Positions 1 to 8,952 of a stretch of DNA of 64,000 nucleotides are shown here, piece by piece (the first letter of the stretch is position 1; each line of letters opens with the position of its first letter). Location of the stretch: the NCBI RefSeq assembly GCF_025905425.1, contig NZ_CP109603.1, positions 1,958,001 to 2,022,000 of the forward strand. The letters are read 5' to 3'. Position numbers and translations under genes: made by a program. Below the pieces are notes generated by a model. That model did no database searches. It was not told where the DNA came from and was given only the letters and a program-made list of their open reading frames with translations. This DNA comes from Pseudomonas putida (GTDB lineage: Bacteria; Pseudomonadota; Gammaproteobacteria; Pseudomonadales; Pseudomonadaceae).

Positions 1-341
1 ACCCCGATGCCCCCGGCCAGCAGGATGGAATGTTTTGCGTCAGTGGATAGCGGGAAGTGATTTTTGGGTTCGCCAATCTCCAGCAGTTGCCCTTCTTCCA
101 GGCGATGCATGGCCAGTGAGCCCCCGCGTGAATTCGGATCACGTAGTACCGCGATCAGATAACGGTGTGTGTCGCAGGAGCTGTTACACAATGAGTACTG
201 GCGGACGATCCCGTCCTCGAGGTGGACATCAATATGCGCGCCAGCGGAAAACGCCGGCAGGTCGGCACCATCAAGGCGTGCAAGTTCAAATGCACAAATA
301 TCGGTCGCGACCTCAAATTTACGGACAATCTTGACTTGCAT
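1..341 (-). CDS. PDR/VanB-type oxygenase reductase, partial (3' end off window)
   Basis: The minus strand is open from an ATG at 341 to the window edge and gives about 113 residues beginning MQVKIVRKFEVATD. The FMN/FAD-binding barrel of phthalate-dioxygenase-reductase-like proteins is visible: the flavin motif RQYSLCNS near residue 49 and LLAGGIG, the start of the nucleotide-binding domain, at the edge. In this family a C-terminal plant-type 2Fe-2S domain follows; here it would lie outside the window. The family passes electrons from NAD(P)H to Rieske oxygenases such as VanA. It lies downstream of and on the same strand as the Rieske oxygenase at 948-2051, so it is a likely partner. The family call is firm; the substrate is unknown. 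Confidence 0.85.
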   Translation of the reverse strand, partial: MQVKIVRKFEVATDICAFELARLDGADLPAFSAGAHIDVHLEDGIVRQYSLCNSSCDTHRYLIAVLRDPNSRGGSLAMHRLEEGQLLEIGEPKNHFPLSTDAKHSILLAGGIG

Positions 342-549
342 ACAGCACCTCACAACAAACTCGAGCCGCTGGCTGCCCGTAACGAACAGGATTGCGAGAA
401 TACCTTGCGCTCGCGGCAATCGGCGTCGATATTAAGCTTCAACTAGTGGCGTCGCCTTACGTTAAATCGATACCGTCGATTTCGTTTGGCGACAGATAAT
501 TGTTATTGTTGCTCACGCCATTCATTCGGCTCGAATACATCTCCGCTAT

Positions 550-951
550 TTATGCGTGTAAATCTATGAGTTCCCGTTCAAAACGCTCAACTAGCGCGGG
601 CATGTCATCGTCAAGAGTCCATTCGCTAAGTCGTACTTCTGGTGGGGCTTCGGTGTAGTCATCCCAGTCTGCGCTTAATCTACGAGCGGCATCGGCATGT
701 TCAAATAGTGTTGAAAAAGTGTCGCGTTCTTCTTTGGTGTCGAACAAAACATGGGCAATGGCGGCATATTTTTCGTGTGGCGCGCTTCCATCCTCGCCAA
801 TTCTTTCAATCCATACCATTTTGGGTTGCAAGTTCAAGTCTCTTGCTGACAAGCCAATACCTAATGGCAGATGAATATTCCGATGGTAATCATAGTCGAA
901 TGTTCTATTTTTTGGGCGCGGGTACAAAAAAGAAAGGGAAAACATAATCAA
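550..951 (-). CDS. EthD-domain protein
   Basis: 133 residues starting MIMFSLSFLYPRP. Short proteins of the EthD family (dimeric alpha-beta barrel) share the opening strand, the early HxxxHLPL-type stretch (here YHRNIHLPLG near residues 22-31) and an acidic C-terminal helix. EthD was first linked to the cytochrome P450 ether-cleavage system; the biochemical role of most members is unknown and several occur with oxygenases. The start codon overlaps the stop of the Rieske oxygenase gene by 4 bases (ATGA type), which implies translational coupling and a shared function. ATG at 945 is an alternative start. The family call is good; the exact role is inference. Confidence 0.75.
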   Translation of the reverse strand: MIMFSLSFLYPRPKNRTFDYDYHRNIHLPLGIGLSARDLNLQPKMVWIERIGEDGSAPHEKYAAIAHVLFDTKEERDTFSTLFEHADAARRLSADWDDYTEAPPEVRLSEWTLDDDMPALVERFERELIDLHA

Positions 952-2051
952 GACTCCCGTGCGATTATCTTTGAGTCCCGCTCTTCACTTACGAGGCGGT
1001 CCAATATTTTACGGCCTTCAAGCTGAAGGCGGTCGCCGTTGAAAGAAGCATGAGGAACGGTGAATACATCAAGGTCGCCAACGGAAATTTGTTGCGCTTC
1101 TAATAAAATAACGTCTTGTTTGAAAACGTTTCTTGTTTCTTCTGCCAAGTGGGATAGGGTGTTTTCGTTGCCATAGTTAATGCCCACGGTGTAGAAGTAG
1201 TGGGATGACTTTTCTGTTTCCGGAATGGCGGCATGGAAGTCGTGAAACTCCACGGCTTTTGCTTGCGGTTGCCCCGCAGGTCTTAAAGAAATATGGAAGG
1301 TGGTGTAGCAGGGGGCATGCCAGCTCACTTCCATTGTGAAATCTAGTGGTCCCGTCCAGGATTCCTTATTGAGAGCCTGCGCCATCATCATGGGCCACAG
1401 CGGCGCGCCCTCGTCGCCCAAGCTGTCTGCGTGAGTGCGGAAATGAATCGAGCGCTCCTTGATCTCGTAAGTTAAACCACGATCCATTGGTTCGCTCCCA
1501 GGTTGGGCATTTCTATAGAAATGCACTTCCTCCCCACCAAATGACTCAGGATGGACGAATTCAGCATGAGTGATATCAAACAGGTTGTCGTTCAGTAGGC
1601 GGTAATTTGCGCGCATCGATTCGAAGAGCCCGGTGCAGCTGCGTATTTCGGAATTCGTATCAAGCAAAGCGAGACTACTTGGGATGGTACTTTCGTCCAC
1701 AGCTAGTTCCGGCTCGCCCATCCAGATCCAGATAAATCCATGGCGTTCGCACACAGGGTAACTGCGTACGATCGCTTTGGGTGAGATGACCGCTTGGCCC
1801 GGTACATGCGTGCATCGACCATGGGTTCCGAAGCGGGCGCCGTGATAACGGCACTGGATAGTTTCCCCAACAACTTTTCCCAGTGACAGAGGGGCCTGGC
1901 GGTGAATACAGGCATCATGGACTGCTGCGTACTGACCGCTCTCGGTTTGGAATAACGCAATCTTATGACTCAGAATCGTGCGAGCCACTACATGGCCGTC
2001 GGCCAACTCTTTCGGCGTGGCGGCTACGTACCACGAGTTATACAAAAACAT
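948..2051 (-). CDS. Aromatic ring-hydroxylating / O-demethylating Rieske oxygenase, alpha subunit (VanA-like)
   Basis: 367 residues. The Rieske 2Fe-2S site is complete: C48-x-H50 and C67-x2-H70. The mononuclear iron site follows in the DITHAEFVH stretch (H162, H167, with N/D155-159 nearby). Length and architecture fit the single-component, alpha-only VanA group rather than alpha-beta dioxygenases. Such enzymes hydroxylate aromatic rings or remove O- or N-methyl groups as formaldehyde, using electrons from a separate reductase. The glutathione-dependent formaldehyde dehydrogenase at 4892-6010 suggests that formaldehyde is released, hence demethylation; this is inference. It is transcribed divergently from the reductase at 2479 across a large inverted repeat. 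The substrate is not identifiable from sequence. Confidence 0.85.
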   Translation of the reverse strand: MFLYNSWYVAATPKELADGHVVARTILSHKIALFQTESGQYAAVHDACIHRQAPLSLGKVVGETIQCRYHGARFGTHGRCTHVPGQAVISPKAIVRSYPVCERHGFIWIWMGEPELAVDESTIPSSLALLDTNSEIRSCTGLFESMRANYRLLNDNLFDITHAEFVHPESFGGEEVHFYRNAQPGSEPMDRGLTYEIKERSIHFRTHADSLGDEGAPLWPMMMAQALNKESWTGPLDFTMEVSWHAPCYTTFHISLRPAGQPQAKAVEFHDFHAAIPETEKSSHYFYTVGINYGNENTLSHLAEETRNVFKQDVILLEAQQISVGDLDVFTVPHASFNGDRLQLEGRKILDRLVSEERDSKIIARES

Positions 2052-2157
2052 GCTGGCTCTCCTCTTTATTATTAGCGCTTCACATGGCGACCAATTGTTT
2101 GCCGACTCCTAAATGTCAGCGTCTTCCTCGACAAGGTTTTGTTTGCCGAAGGCGATC

Positions 2158-2403
2158 TTCCGGTCATGCGCGTGAAATGATCATAGAAAGCGGTCGATGA
2201 GGTGGCACTCCCATGGGGTACCAGCTTATCCCGATAGCGCAAAATCCTGCTCCAGTGCCGGGTCTTACGGGTAGCTGCTTGGCCTCTATTAAGCGGACCG
2301 CTTCCGGACAGGATTTTGCGCTGCTGGGATAAGCCCGTAATCCATGGGAGTGCTGTGATTCAGCGGAATTTTTAAGATCGGGTCATGAGCATAGCGACCG
2401 GAA
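2158..2403. repeat. 246-bp imperfect palindrome in divergent promoter
   Basis: The 427-base gap between the Rieske gene (ends upstream at 2051) and the reductase gene (2479) holds a long inverted repeat. Inner arms are 2205-2249 and 2309-2353, each 45 bases, sharing GCACTCCCATGG, GCTTATCCC and GCGCAAAATCCTG in order. Outer arms continue with looser matching to TTCCGGTC at 2158-2165 and its complement at 2396-2403. The central loop is 2250-2308. It could be a MITE-like element with terminal inverted repeats or a large regulatory structure. I see no clear target-site duplication. Confidence 0.75.
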
Positions 2404-2478
2404 AAGTATCTCTGCGTCGGCTCGACCACGTCAGCTACGGGCGCTGATAATAGATGTCCGATTTGGAGTCGCCACGTT

Positions 2479-3507
2479 ATGAAAGAGCAGATTCATCAAG
2501 TCACGCTGAACTTCGCCGATGGCGTCAGTCGCAGTTTCGATGTTGCAGCGAAAAGTACCATTCTCGACGCTGCTCTCGCAGCTGACGTCCCTCTGCTATA
2601 TCAGTGTCAGTCGGGTAGCTGTTCCAGCTGCATCGCACAATTGTCTGAAGGTGATGCAGTCACTCGTGCGGGAGCCAGTTCGACTCTCCTGGCGAGCGAG
2701 TATACAGCTGGCCAGCGCCTGCTCTGCGTATGCCAGGCACGATCGGACTGTACTTTCGAACTGGGCTACAGCAGTGAAGTCGGCTCCAGTGTGGCAAAAG
2801 AGGTACACGCGTTCGTAGATTCGGTCGATCGGATTGCTAGCAATGTGATGCGTCTGTCGCTGGAACTGGCTGACGGCGAATGGCTCGATTTCCGTCCTGG
2901 TCAATTCGTTCAGGTCGAGGTGCCAGGTTTTGGCGTGGTGCGCAGTTATTCGCCGTCCAGCACCCTCAGCAATATGCCAAAACTTGAACTGCTAGTCCGT
3001 CTCCTGCCGGGCGGCGCTATGTCGAGCTACTTGGAGGAGCGAGCGCAAGTGGAGGACGTGTTGACCCTTAGCGGACCTTACGGCGCCTTTTTCCTGCGTG
3101 AGGAAAAACGGCGTGCTCCGCACATTTTTATTGCCGGTGGTACTGGCCTAGCACCGATCTTGTCGATGATTGACGCCCTGCACCAGGGCAGTGGGCGAAA
3201 ACCACCGATGTTGTTGAATTTTGGCTGTGCCACACCTGATGCGCTGTTCTGCCTCGACGAAATTGAACTTCGTCAGCAGTGGTTACCGAGTCTCGAAGCA
3301 CGCATTTGCGTTGACCGCGAGCCGGAGCCAGGAATGCATCAAGGCAGCCCTGTAAGCGCCTTGTGCGAAGGCGACGTAAACAGTGCAGATACCGTCGCTT
3401 ATCTATGCGGCCCTCAACCGATGATCAATGCTGCCACGACACGTCTGATAGAGCTGGGCGTCGACCCTGCGAACATCTTCAGTGAACTTTTTGTCGCCAG
3501 CCACTAA
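2479..3507 (+). CDS. Ferredoxin-NAD(P)H reductase component of an oxygenase (BenC-like)
   Basis: 342 residues in the order ferredoxin, flavin domain, NAD domain. The N-terminal plant-type 2Fe-2S site has C43, C48, C51 and C83. The flavin-binding motif RSYSPSS is near residue 155, the NAD-binding GGTGLAP near 220 and the C-terminal CGPQPMI near 313. This order is typical of benzoate or toluene dioxygenase-type reductases and is the reverse of the VanB-type order expected for the partial gene at 1-341. It is divergent from the Rieske oxygenase and is followed 10 bases later by the M20-fold hydrolase. Two reductases of different architecture beside one oxygenase is unusual; which one serves it cannot be told from sequence. 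Confidence 0.88.
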   Translation: MKEQIHQVTLNFADGVSRSFDVAAKSTILDAALAADVPLLYQCQSGSCSSCIAQLSEGDAVTRAGASSTLLASEYTAGQRLLCVCQARSDCTFELGYSSEVGSSVAKEVHAFVDSVDRIASNVMRLSLELADGEWLDFRPGQFVQVEVPGFGVVRSYSPSSTLSNMPKLELLVRLLPGGAMSSYLEERAQVEDVLTLSGPYGAFFLREEKRRAPHIFIAGGTGLAPILSMIDALHQGSGRKPPMLLNFGCATPDALFCLDEIELRQQWLPSLEARICVDREPEPGMHQGSPVSALCEGDVNSADTVAYLCGPQPMINAATTRLIELGVDPANIFSELFVASH

Positions 3508-3517
3508 GGAGCATTCC

Positions 3518-4843
3518 ATGCAACTGACCAAGCCTGCGCCGTTTTCGCCGGAACAGATGAAATGGTACGAACAAGCTTGCGCAAAGATTGATCCACAGCG
3601 CCTGCAAAATCTTCTACTGGCAATCACTGACATTCACAGTCCCACTGGCGCGGCGCGTGCGGCTAGTGAACACATGGTCGGCTACCTCAAGAAGATCGGG
3701 ATGGAAGCGCGCTATCAACCGATGGGCTTCTCCAGCGGCAATGTGCTAGGTGAGTTGCGAGGGAGTGGTGGCGGTGCCGCGGTGCTGCTTTATGCACCGA
3801 TTGACACCCACTTGGAGGGAGACAGTTCTGAGAAGCTGCTTACCGGCGGTTCCTATGAGGCAGATATGCGACCTTCTGCACAGAAGGTCGACGACTGGGT
3901 TTTCGGCCTCGGTTCCTCCAACCCCAAAGCGATGGTCGCCACCCTTACAGAAGTCGCTACGGCGTTGATTGAAGCCGAGGTGCCATTGATTGGTGACCTT
4001 CTCGTCGGTATGGCTGACGGGGGGATGCCAGTGGATCTGTCCGCACGCCAGCATGCTGGAATGTCCAACGGGGTGGTCCATATGCTGAGTCGGGGTGCTG
4101 CACCGGATTTTGCGGTGGTTATGAAACCATGGAACTGGGTTTACCATGAAGAACCTGGCATGGGTTGGTTCAAACTGCGCGTTCACGGCACCCTAGGTTA
4201 TGCCGGAGTGCCGCGCGGTACACCTGGATTCCGTAGTTCGGTCGTCCCGGCTGCGACAGTCATCCAGGACCTTGAACAGTGGATTATCGACTACGCCGAG
4301 CACAATACCTCTGGGCAGATAAAGCCTCACGGCTGGATTGCCGGTGTGCGTGGCGGCGATCCGGAGCGCCCGGCATTTCCATCGGCGGTCACCGAGATTT
4401 TCTTCGACGTGCGGATCAATCCGCGGACTAGTCCAGCAGCCGTTAAGGCTCAATTTGGGGCGTTTGTCCGTGAGTTAGAGGCACAGCGACCAGAGTTAGT
4501 CCTCGACTGGGAAATGTACGGATCAGTGCCAGGCGGTACCACAGATCCGCAGAACTGGATCATCCAGTCGTGCCTGCGTGGTTGGGAACATATCGAGCGT
4601 CGCCCGCATGGAGTGCCTGATTTGCTGGGTGGGCAAACTGACGGTGCGGCGTTGCGTCGATTTGGTATTCCCACGGCGAGAATCGGCTGGCCGTGGCCCG
4701 CCGATGGGGCGCCACTGGCCGTCACTGAGGGGCTTGGCGGGATGGGCGCAACTTACATTCCTGATCTGATCCCCTGTGCGAAAAAGATCATGTACGCACT
4801 GATCGATACCTTGACCCGGTCGCGCCACGAGCTGGGGCTTTAA
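3518..4843 (+). CDS. M20-fold amidohydrolase/peptidase-like protein with altered metal site
   Basis: 441 residues from the ATG at 3518, which follows AAGGAG; a start at 3482 inside the previous gene is unlikely. The fold pattern of M20 peptidases/deacylases is recognisable: strand AVLLYAPID near residue 88, GLGSSNPKAM near 130, an inserted dimerisation domain, and the C-terminal TDGAALRRFGIP. The usual zinc ligands appear replaced: HxD is PID (P94), the bridging Asp position reads N135, the DEE pair reads ADGG, and the last His reads Q in GGQTDG. It may be a zinc-independent or rewired hydrolase of the local aromatic pathway. Family membership is by pattern only. Confidence 0.7.
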   Translation: MQLTKPAPFSPEQMKWYEQACAKIDPQRLQNLLLAITDIHSPTGAARAASEHMVGYLKKIGMEARYQPMGFSSGNVLGELRGSGGGAAVLLYAPIDTHLEGDSSEKLLTGGSYEADMRPSAQKVDDWVFGLGSSNPKAMVATLTEVATALIEAEVPLIGDLLVGMADGGMPVDLSARQHAGMSNGVVHMLSRGAAPDFAVVMKPWNWVYHEEPGMGWFKLRVHGTLGYAGVPRGTPGFRSSVVPAATVIQDLEQWIIDYAEHNTSGQIKPHGWIAGVRGGDPERPAFPSAVTEIFFDVRINPRTSPAAVKAQFGAFVRELEAQRPELVLDWEMYGSVPGGTTDPQNWIIQSCLRGWEHIERRPHGVPDLLGGQTDGAALRRFGIPTARIGWPWPADGAPLAVTEGLGGMGATYIPDLIPCAKKIMYALIDTLTRSRHELGL

Positions 4844-4879
4844 CCGGGCCTCTTCTTCGCACAGCAACATTTGTAATAA

Positions 4880-6010
<1,131 letters not shown>

Positions 6011-6103
6011 GTCAGCAGATCTAGCGATGAATCGCCAGGGCGAACGTGCCCTGGCAACACTGCAACGCAAACCCACCTCGTTTCTATCAAAGAGAGCTAT
6101 AAA

Positions 6104-6487
6104 ATGAGTGTCTTTACTCACGTTACAGTTGGCACCAACGACTTGAACAAAGCCCGCAGCTTCTACGACAACGTACTAGGTAAGCTTGGCCAGAAACGTA
6201 TCGCTGATCTCGGAGACAATGGTTCTATCTGGGGCGAGAACGCACCGTCTTTCTTCGTCATGAAGCCAGCTAACGGTGCGCCTGCCAGTGTTGGCAATGG
6301 TGTCACTGTCAGTTTCGAAGCACCAAGCCGTGCTGCAATCGACGCTTTCCACGCCGCTGCATTGGCCGCTGGCGGCACGTGCGAAGGCTTGCCAGGCCTA
6401 CGTGGTTGGGCTCCGAATGCCTATGCTGCGTATGCCCGTGATCTGGACGGAAACAAACTAGCGGCCTATTGCTTCAAGCCCGCTTGA
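6104..6487 (+). CDS. VOC family protein (glyoxalase/dioxygenase fold)
   Basis: 127 residues, one vicinal-oxygen-chelate module: HVTVGTNDLNKARSFYDNVLG at the start, and ARDLDGNKL near the C-terminus where family members carry the last metal ligand (usually ExN in the form DPDGN). His6 could be the first metal ligand. Members of this size include glyoxalase-like and thiol-adduct enzymes; the specific reaction cannot be assigned. It follows the formaldehyde dehydrogenase by 93 bases on the same strand, so it may handle a glutathione adduct or a pathway intermediate. That is inference. An AAAGAGAG ribosome site precedes the ATG. Confidence 0.8.
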   Translation: MSVFTHVTVGTNDLNKARSFYDNVLGKLGQKRIADLGDNGSIWGENAPSFFVMKPANGAPASVGNGVTVSFEAPSRAAIDAFHAAALAAGGTCEGLPGLRGWAPNAYAAYARDLDGNKLAAYCFKPA

Positions 6488-6598
6488 GTTTAGAACGGGG
6501 CCGGCTTTCTCGGTCGGCCTCACCTAGGATCTTTATATCCATCAGACTATCAATCGCCTAGTAGAATCCTACTGTCGTTATCAGTAGAGGATTATTAC

Positions 6599-7183
6599 TC
6601 ATTTATTGCGGGATTTAAGTATCTCTTCAGCCTGTGTCAAGTCCTCCACTGTGTCGATATCTAAGACGATTCCTTGATCGTCCAAGAGCAGCATTAGGGC
6701 AGTACCCGCCTGTTGATATTTCTTCACAATAGAGGCTGCCCCCGAATCACCTCGAAGCGCTATTAATGCATCGAAGCACTCTGGACCAAAGCCGACAGGA
6801 TGCCCCCACTGTCCACACCAAACGGGCGCCACCACCGGACATGAGGCTAAGTTCTGGGCCACTTGCAGCAAACTATTTGCAGTGGCCAACGGTAAATCCC
6901 CTGGCAGAATGAGCCACCCATTTGCGTGTTCCGTCGCTCTCACGCCTCGTGAAATAGACTCACCCATACCAACAACCTCACCAGCTACTTGGTGCACGAT
7001 GTGATAAGGAAGTTTAGAGTCGGCCGCGGTGCGCAGTACACGATCCAAGACTGGAATGCCGTTCAGCGGGGCTTCAAGCTTGTGTGTGTCGCCTCCAGAC
7101 TGAAGAAAACGACTTCCCAATCCCGCAGCCAGAATAATGATCGTAGGCGACTGAGTAGGTAGCGTAACTTGGGGCGTTTTCAT
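6599..7183 (-). CDS. MobA/MocA-like NTP transferase
   Basis: 194 residues. The nucleotidyltransferase signature LAAGLGSRF near residue 18, K36 in THKLEAPLNG and the metal-binding GDLPLA near residue 94 identify the MobA-like superfamily; the later GHPVGF segment is typical of the MocA/YgfJ branch that cytidylates molybdopterin for molybdenum hydroxylases. No molybdoenzyme is visible in the window, so its client is unknown and may lie outside it. It is transcribed toward the VOC gene, with 111 bases between. Confidence 0.8.
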   Translation of the reverse strand: MKTPQVTLPTQSPTIIILAAGLGSRFLQSGGDTHKLEAPLNGIPVLDRVLRTAADSKLPYHIVHQVAGEVVGMGESISRGVRATEHANGWLILPGDLPLATANSLLQVAQNLASCPVVAPVWCGQWGHPVGFGPECFDALIALRGDSGAASIVKKYQQAGTALMLLLDDQGIVLDIDTVEDLTQAEEILKSRNK

Positions 7184-7274
7184 ATTATTTCACCGTTGTG
7201 CACCCGCTAGGCGGAGTAGTTCAGTCGTGTGGAAAATGTCTGGTGTTATCGAAAAGATCTCGTGAAATTTAACT

Positions 7275-7616
7275 GTGAGCGGCAAATTTAACCCACTGCA
7301 CTGCACTAACTTGGCACTAGCGCAACTACGCCAGAGCGGGAGGCTAGGTGCAGCTGCGATGATACTGGGCGTTGAGTATCTTATCTATGTCGATGCTCTG
7401 GAGGCTAGGCACCCAGTAACGAATATATACCACCCCAGAAAGACGCCCCCTTTTGACTTGCGATCAGTGCGACGCGCTGTCCGGGACGAACCATTTGAGG
7501 GGGCTAGCGAACTAACCAGTTTGCGGTCTCCGGGTTTAATAATCGAGTGCGCACCTATTGAAAGCCGTGGTGAATGGGTCAAGAATCAAGACTATCCCAG
7601 TTTCTGGGATGATTAA
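7275..7616 (+). CDS. Hypothetical ORF, 113 aa
   Basis: An open frame with a GTG start gives 113 residues. I recognise no domain, signal or membrane segment; the C-terminus ends QDYPSFWDD. It lies between the MobA-like gene and an integrase relic, in a segment that looks degraded. No convincing ribosome site precedes the GTG. It may be a chance frame or the tail of a broken gene. Confidence 0.25.
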   Translation: MSGKFNPLHCTNLALAQLRQSGRLGAAAMILGVEYLIYVDALEARHPVTNIYHPRKTPPFDLRSVRRAVRDEPFEGASELTSLRSPGLIIECAPIESRGEWVKNQDYPSFWDD

Positions 7617-7700
7617 AACCCCTTTCACTTCAACGGTTCGGAAGCCAGAAGCGAGCCTCGTTCCCTTCTAGAAGTCATTTCCATCTGCCCCATGCTACTG

Positions 7701-8075
7701 TCAGGTCGATTTGCAACTTGACAGTGCATAGCAAGCTCACTCCTCCATAAGCTGTTTTCGTTTCTCCAGCCGGTCGCCCCTTCGGTACGCTGCTTCTGTC
7801 GCACTACTGATTTTATGCGCCAGGGCCATCTCCGGAACGATGTTCGCGAAGAGGGTTGTCTCGGCGGCCCAGTCTCTGAAGCTTGAACGAAAGCCATGCA
7901 TGGTGATGACTTCGCCAGCTTCGTTGCGCCAGCCTGGCCCGTCATTCTTCAGCGATATCTCATCCATGCCTCGGATCTTCTGCAGCACGGCCATATTAGA
8001 AAGTGGCCGGCCAGCGTTCCGACCGGGAAACAGCAGCTCGCCATTAGATTCTTTCTTGAGACGGCGCGAGCTAAA
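7701..8075 (-). pseudogene. Tyrosine integrase C-terminal relic (P4/CP4-57 type)
   Basis: The minus frame carries the C-terminal third of a phage-type integrase: FPGRNAGRPLSNMAVL, then HGFRSSFRDWAAE (the HxxR catalytic pair), EMALAHK (second His) and AAYRRGD (catalytic Tyr region), ending RKQLMEE. A TGA at 7737-7739 stands where family members usually have Trp (EEWA); after it the frame continues A-C-Y-A-L to a second stop at 7701. The N-terminal two thirds, including the catalytic Arg, are absent. Homology fades near 8075, just before the gene at 8139. A complete integrase of a related type lies at 17514. Confidence 0.7.
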
Positions 8076-8138
8076 CGACCTGAACGAGAAGCCCCGAATA
8101 GGATTCCTGTTCACAGATGAGATGTGTCGGCGAGACGA

Positions 8139-8576
8139 ATGATTGAGTCGGAGAAAGAGCATCGACGTGAGCAACGTCGCCAATGGTGGCGTGAGTTCAG
8201 TTGGATATCTTGGTTCTTCGATCAATATCCGAATGAGGATCTCTACAGGCCATCACCCGTCGAACGACGCAACACACGGCAAGAGATGACGTACCACCGT
8301 TTCCGCCAGATGACGAGTTGGTCGTTCTGGTCGCGAATGAAATCTTCCACAGGTATCAAGCTGGCTGCAGTGGGCGGCCTGATTGCCACGTTCCTTCAAG
8401 CCGCCCCTGAGCTGAAAGGTGCCCAGGCAGCCGTTGGCCCATTGAGTTGGTTGTTGCCGGGTGGCGGCTTTTACCTGCTCGCCGTTCTCTGGTTTGAGTA
8501 TAGGTGTCCGGTACTGCTCAAGCGTACCCTCGCCGGGAAGGATGAATACCTGGGTGGGAAATTGCACCGCACTTGA
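8139..8576 (+). CDS. Hypothetical membrane protein, 145 aa
   Basis: 145 residues from ATG 8139 (an upstream GTG at 8124 is also in frame). The first 75 residues are rich in Arg, Trp and Glu; two hydrophobic stretches follow, near residues 82-98 (IKLAAVGGLIATFLQAA) and 110-124 (LPGGGFYLLAVLWF), and then a short basic tail. I do not recognise the family. It lies next to the integrase relic and before degenerate repeats, so it may be residual cargo of a decayed mobile element. Confidence 0.45.
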   Translation: MIESEKEHRREQRRQWWREFSWISWFFDQYPNEDLYRPSPVERRNTRQEMTYHRFRQMTSWSFWSRMKSSTGIKLAAVGGLIATFLQAAPELKGAQAAVGPLSWLLPGGGFYLLAVLWFEYRCPVLLKRTLAGKDEYLGGKLHRT

Positions 8577-8952
8577 CCACTGATTTTCATTGATGCTGAC
8601 CAGCCGTTTGCATTCGACGTGACCGGTCACTTGCATACGATCTGACCAGTCGCACGCATGGCTGGGTCATCGGGATCAATACGTGCTGGTTTGTAAGGAA
8701 TTTTTACGGCGGATTATATGCCGTTTACAGGCCCGCTATCGGGCGTTAGCAGTCTTTCGCGACTGACCGCTACCGACCCAAAGCTGTCCCTTGGTGGAGG
8801 GCGGCTAACGGACAAAGCGGAGGTCGGCCGAACAAAACTACAAAACCTTGCCTTGCTGGCCGACCCGCCGGACACCGATCCGGCATCTCTGAACGATCCG
8901 ACCTTCGACTTTCCCTCTACGGCCGTCACGGGAACTTAAGTGTCGACCCCTC
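8577..8952. other. Intergenic stretch with degenerate repeats
   Basis: No convincing gene is seen. Small open frames at 8714-8939 on both strands have no family resemblance. The stretch contains two units of the repeat family described at 8730-8788. Confidence 0.5.
8730..8788. repeat. Two units of a ~33-bp degenerate repeat
   Basis: Units at 8730-8754 and 8763-8788 both read as (G/C)NCCGCTA, then about ten bases, then TAGCAGTC or AAGCTGTC, with a 33-base period. The same unit occurs four times at 17055-17177. Confidence 0.55.

Noticed and set aside
7201..7270. Possible tRNA near GGCGGAGTAGTTCAGTCG
   Set aside because: No acceptor, anticodon and T arms can be folded from the flanking sequence.
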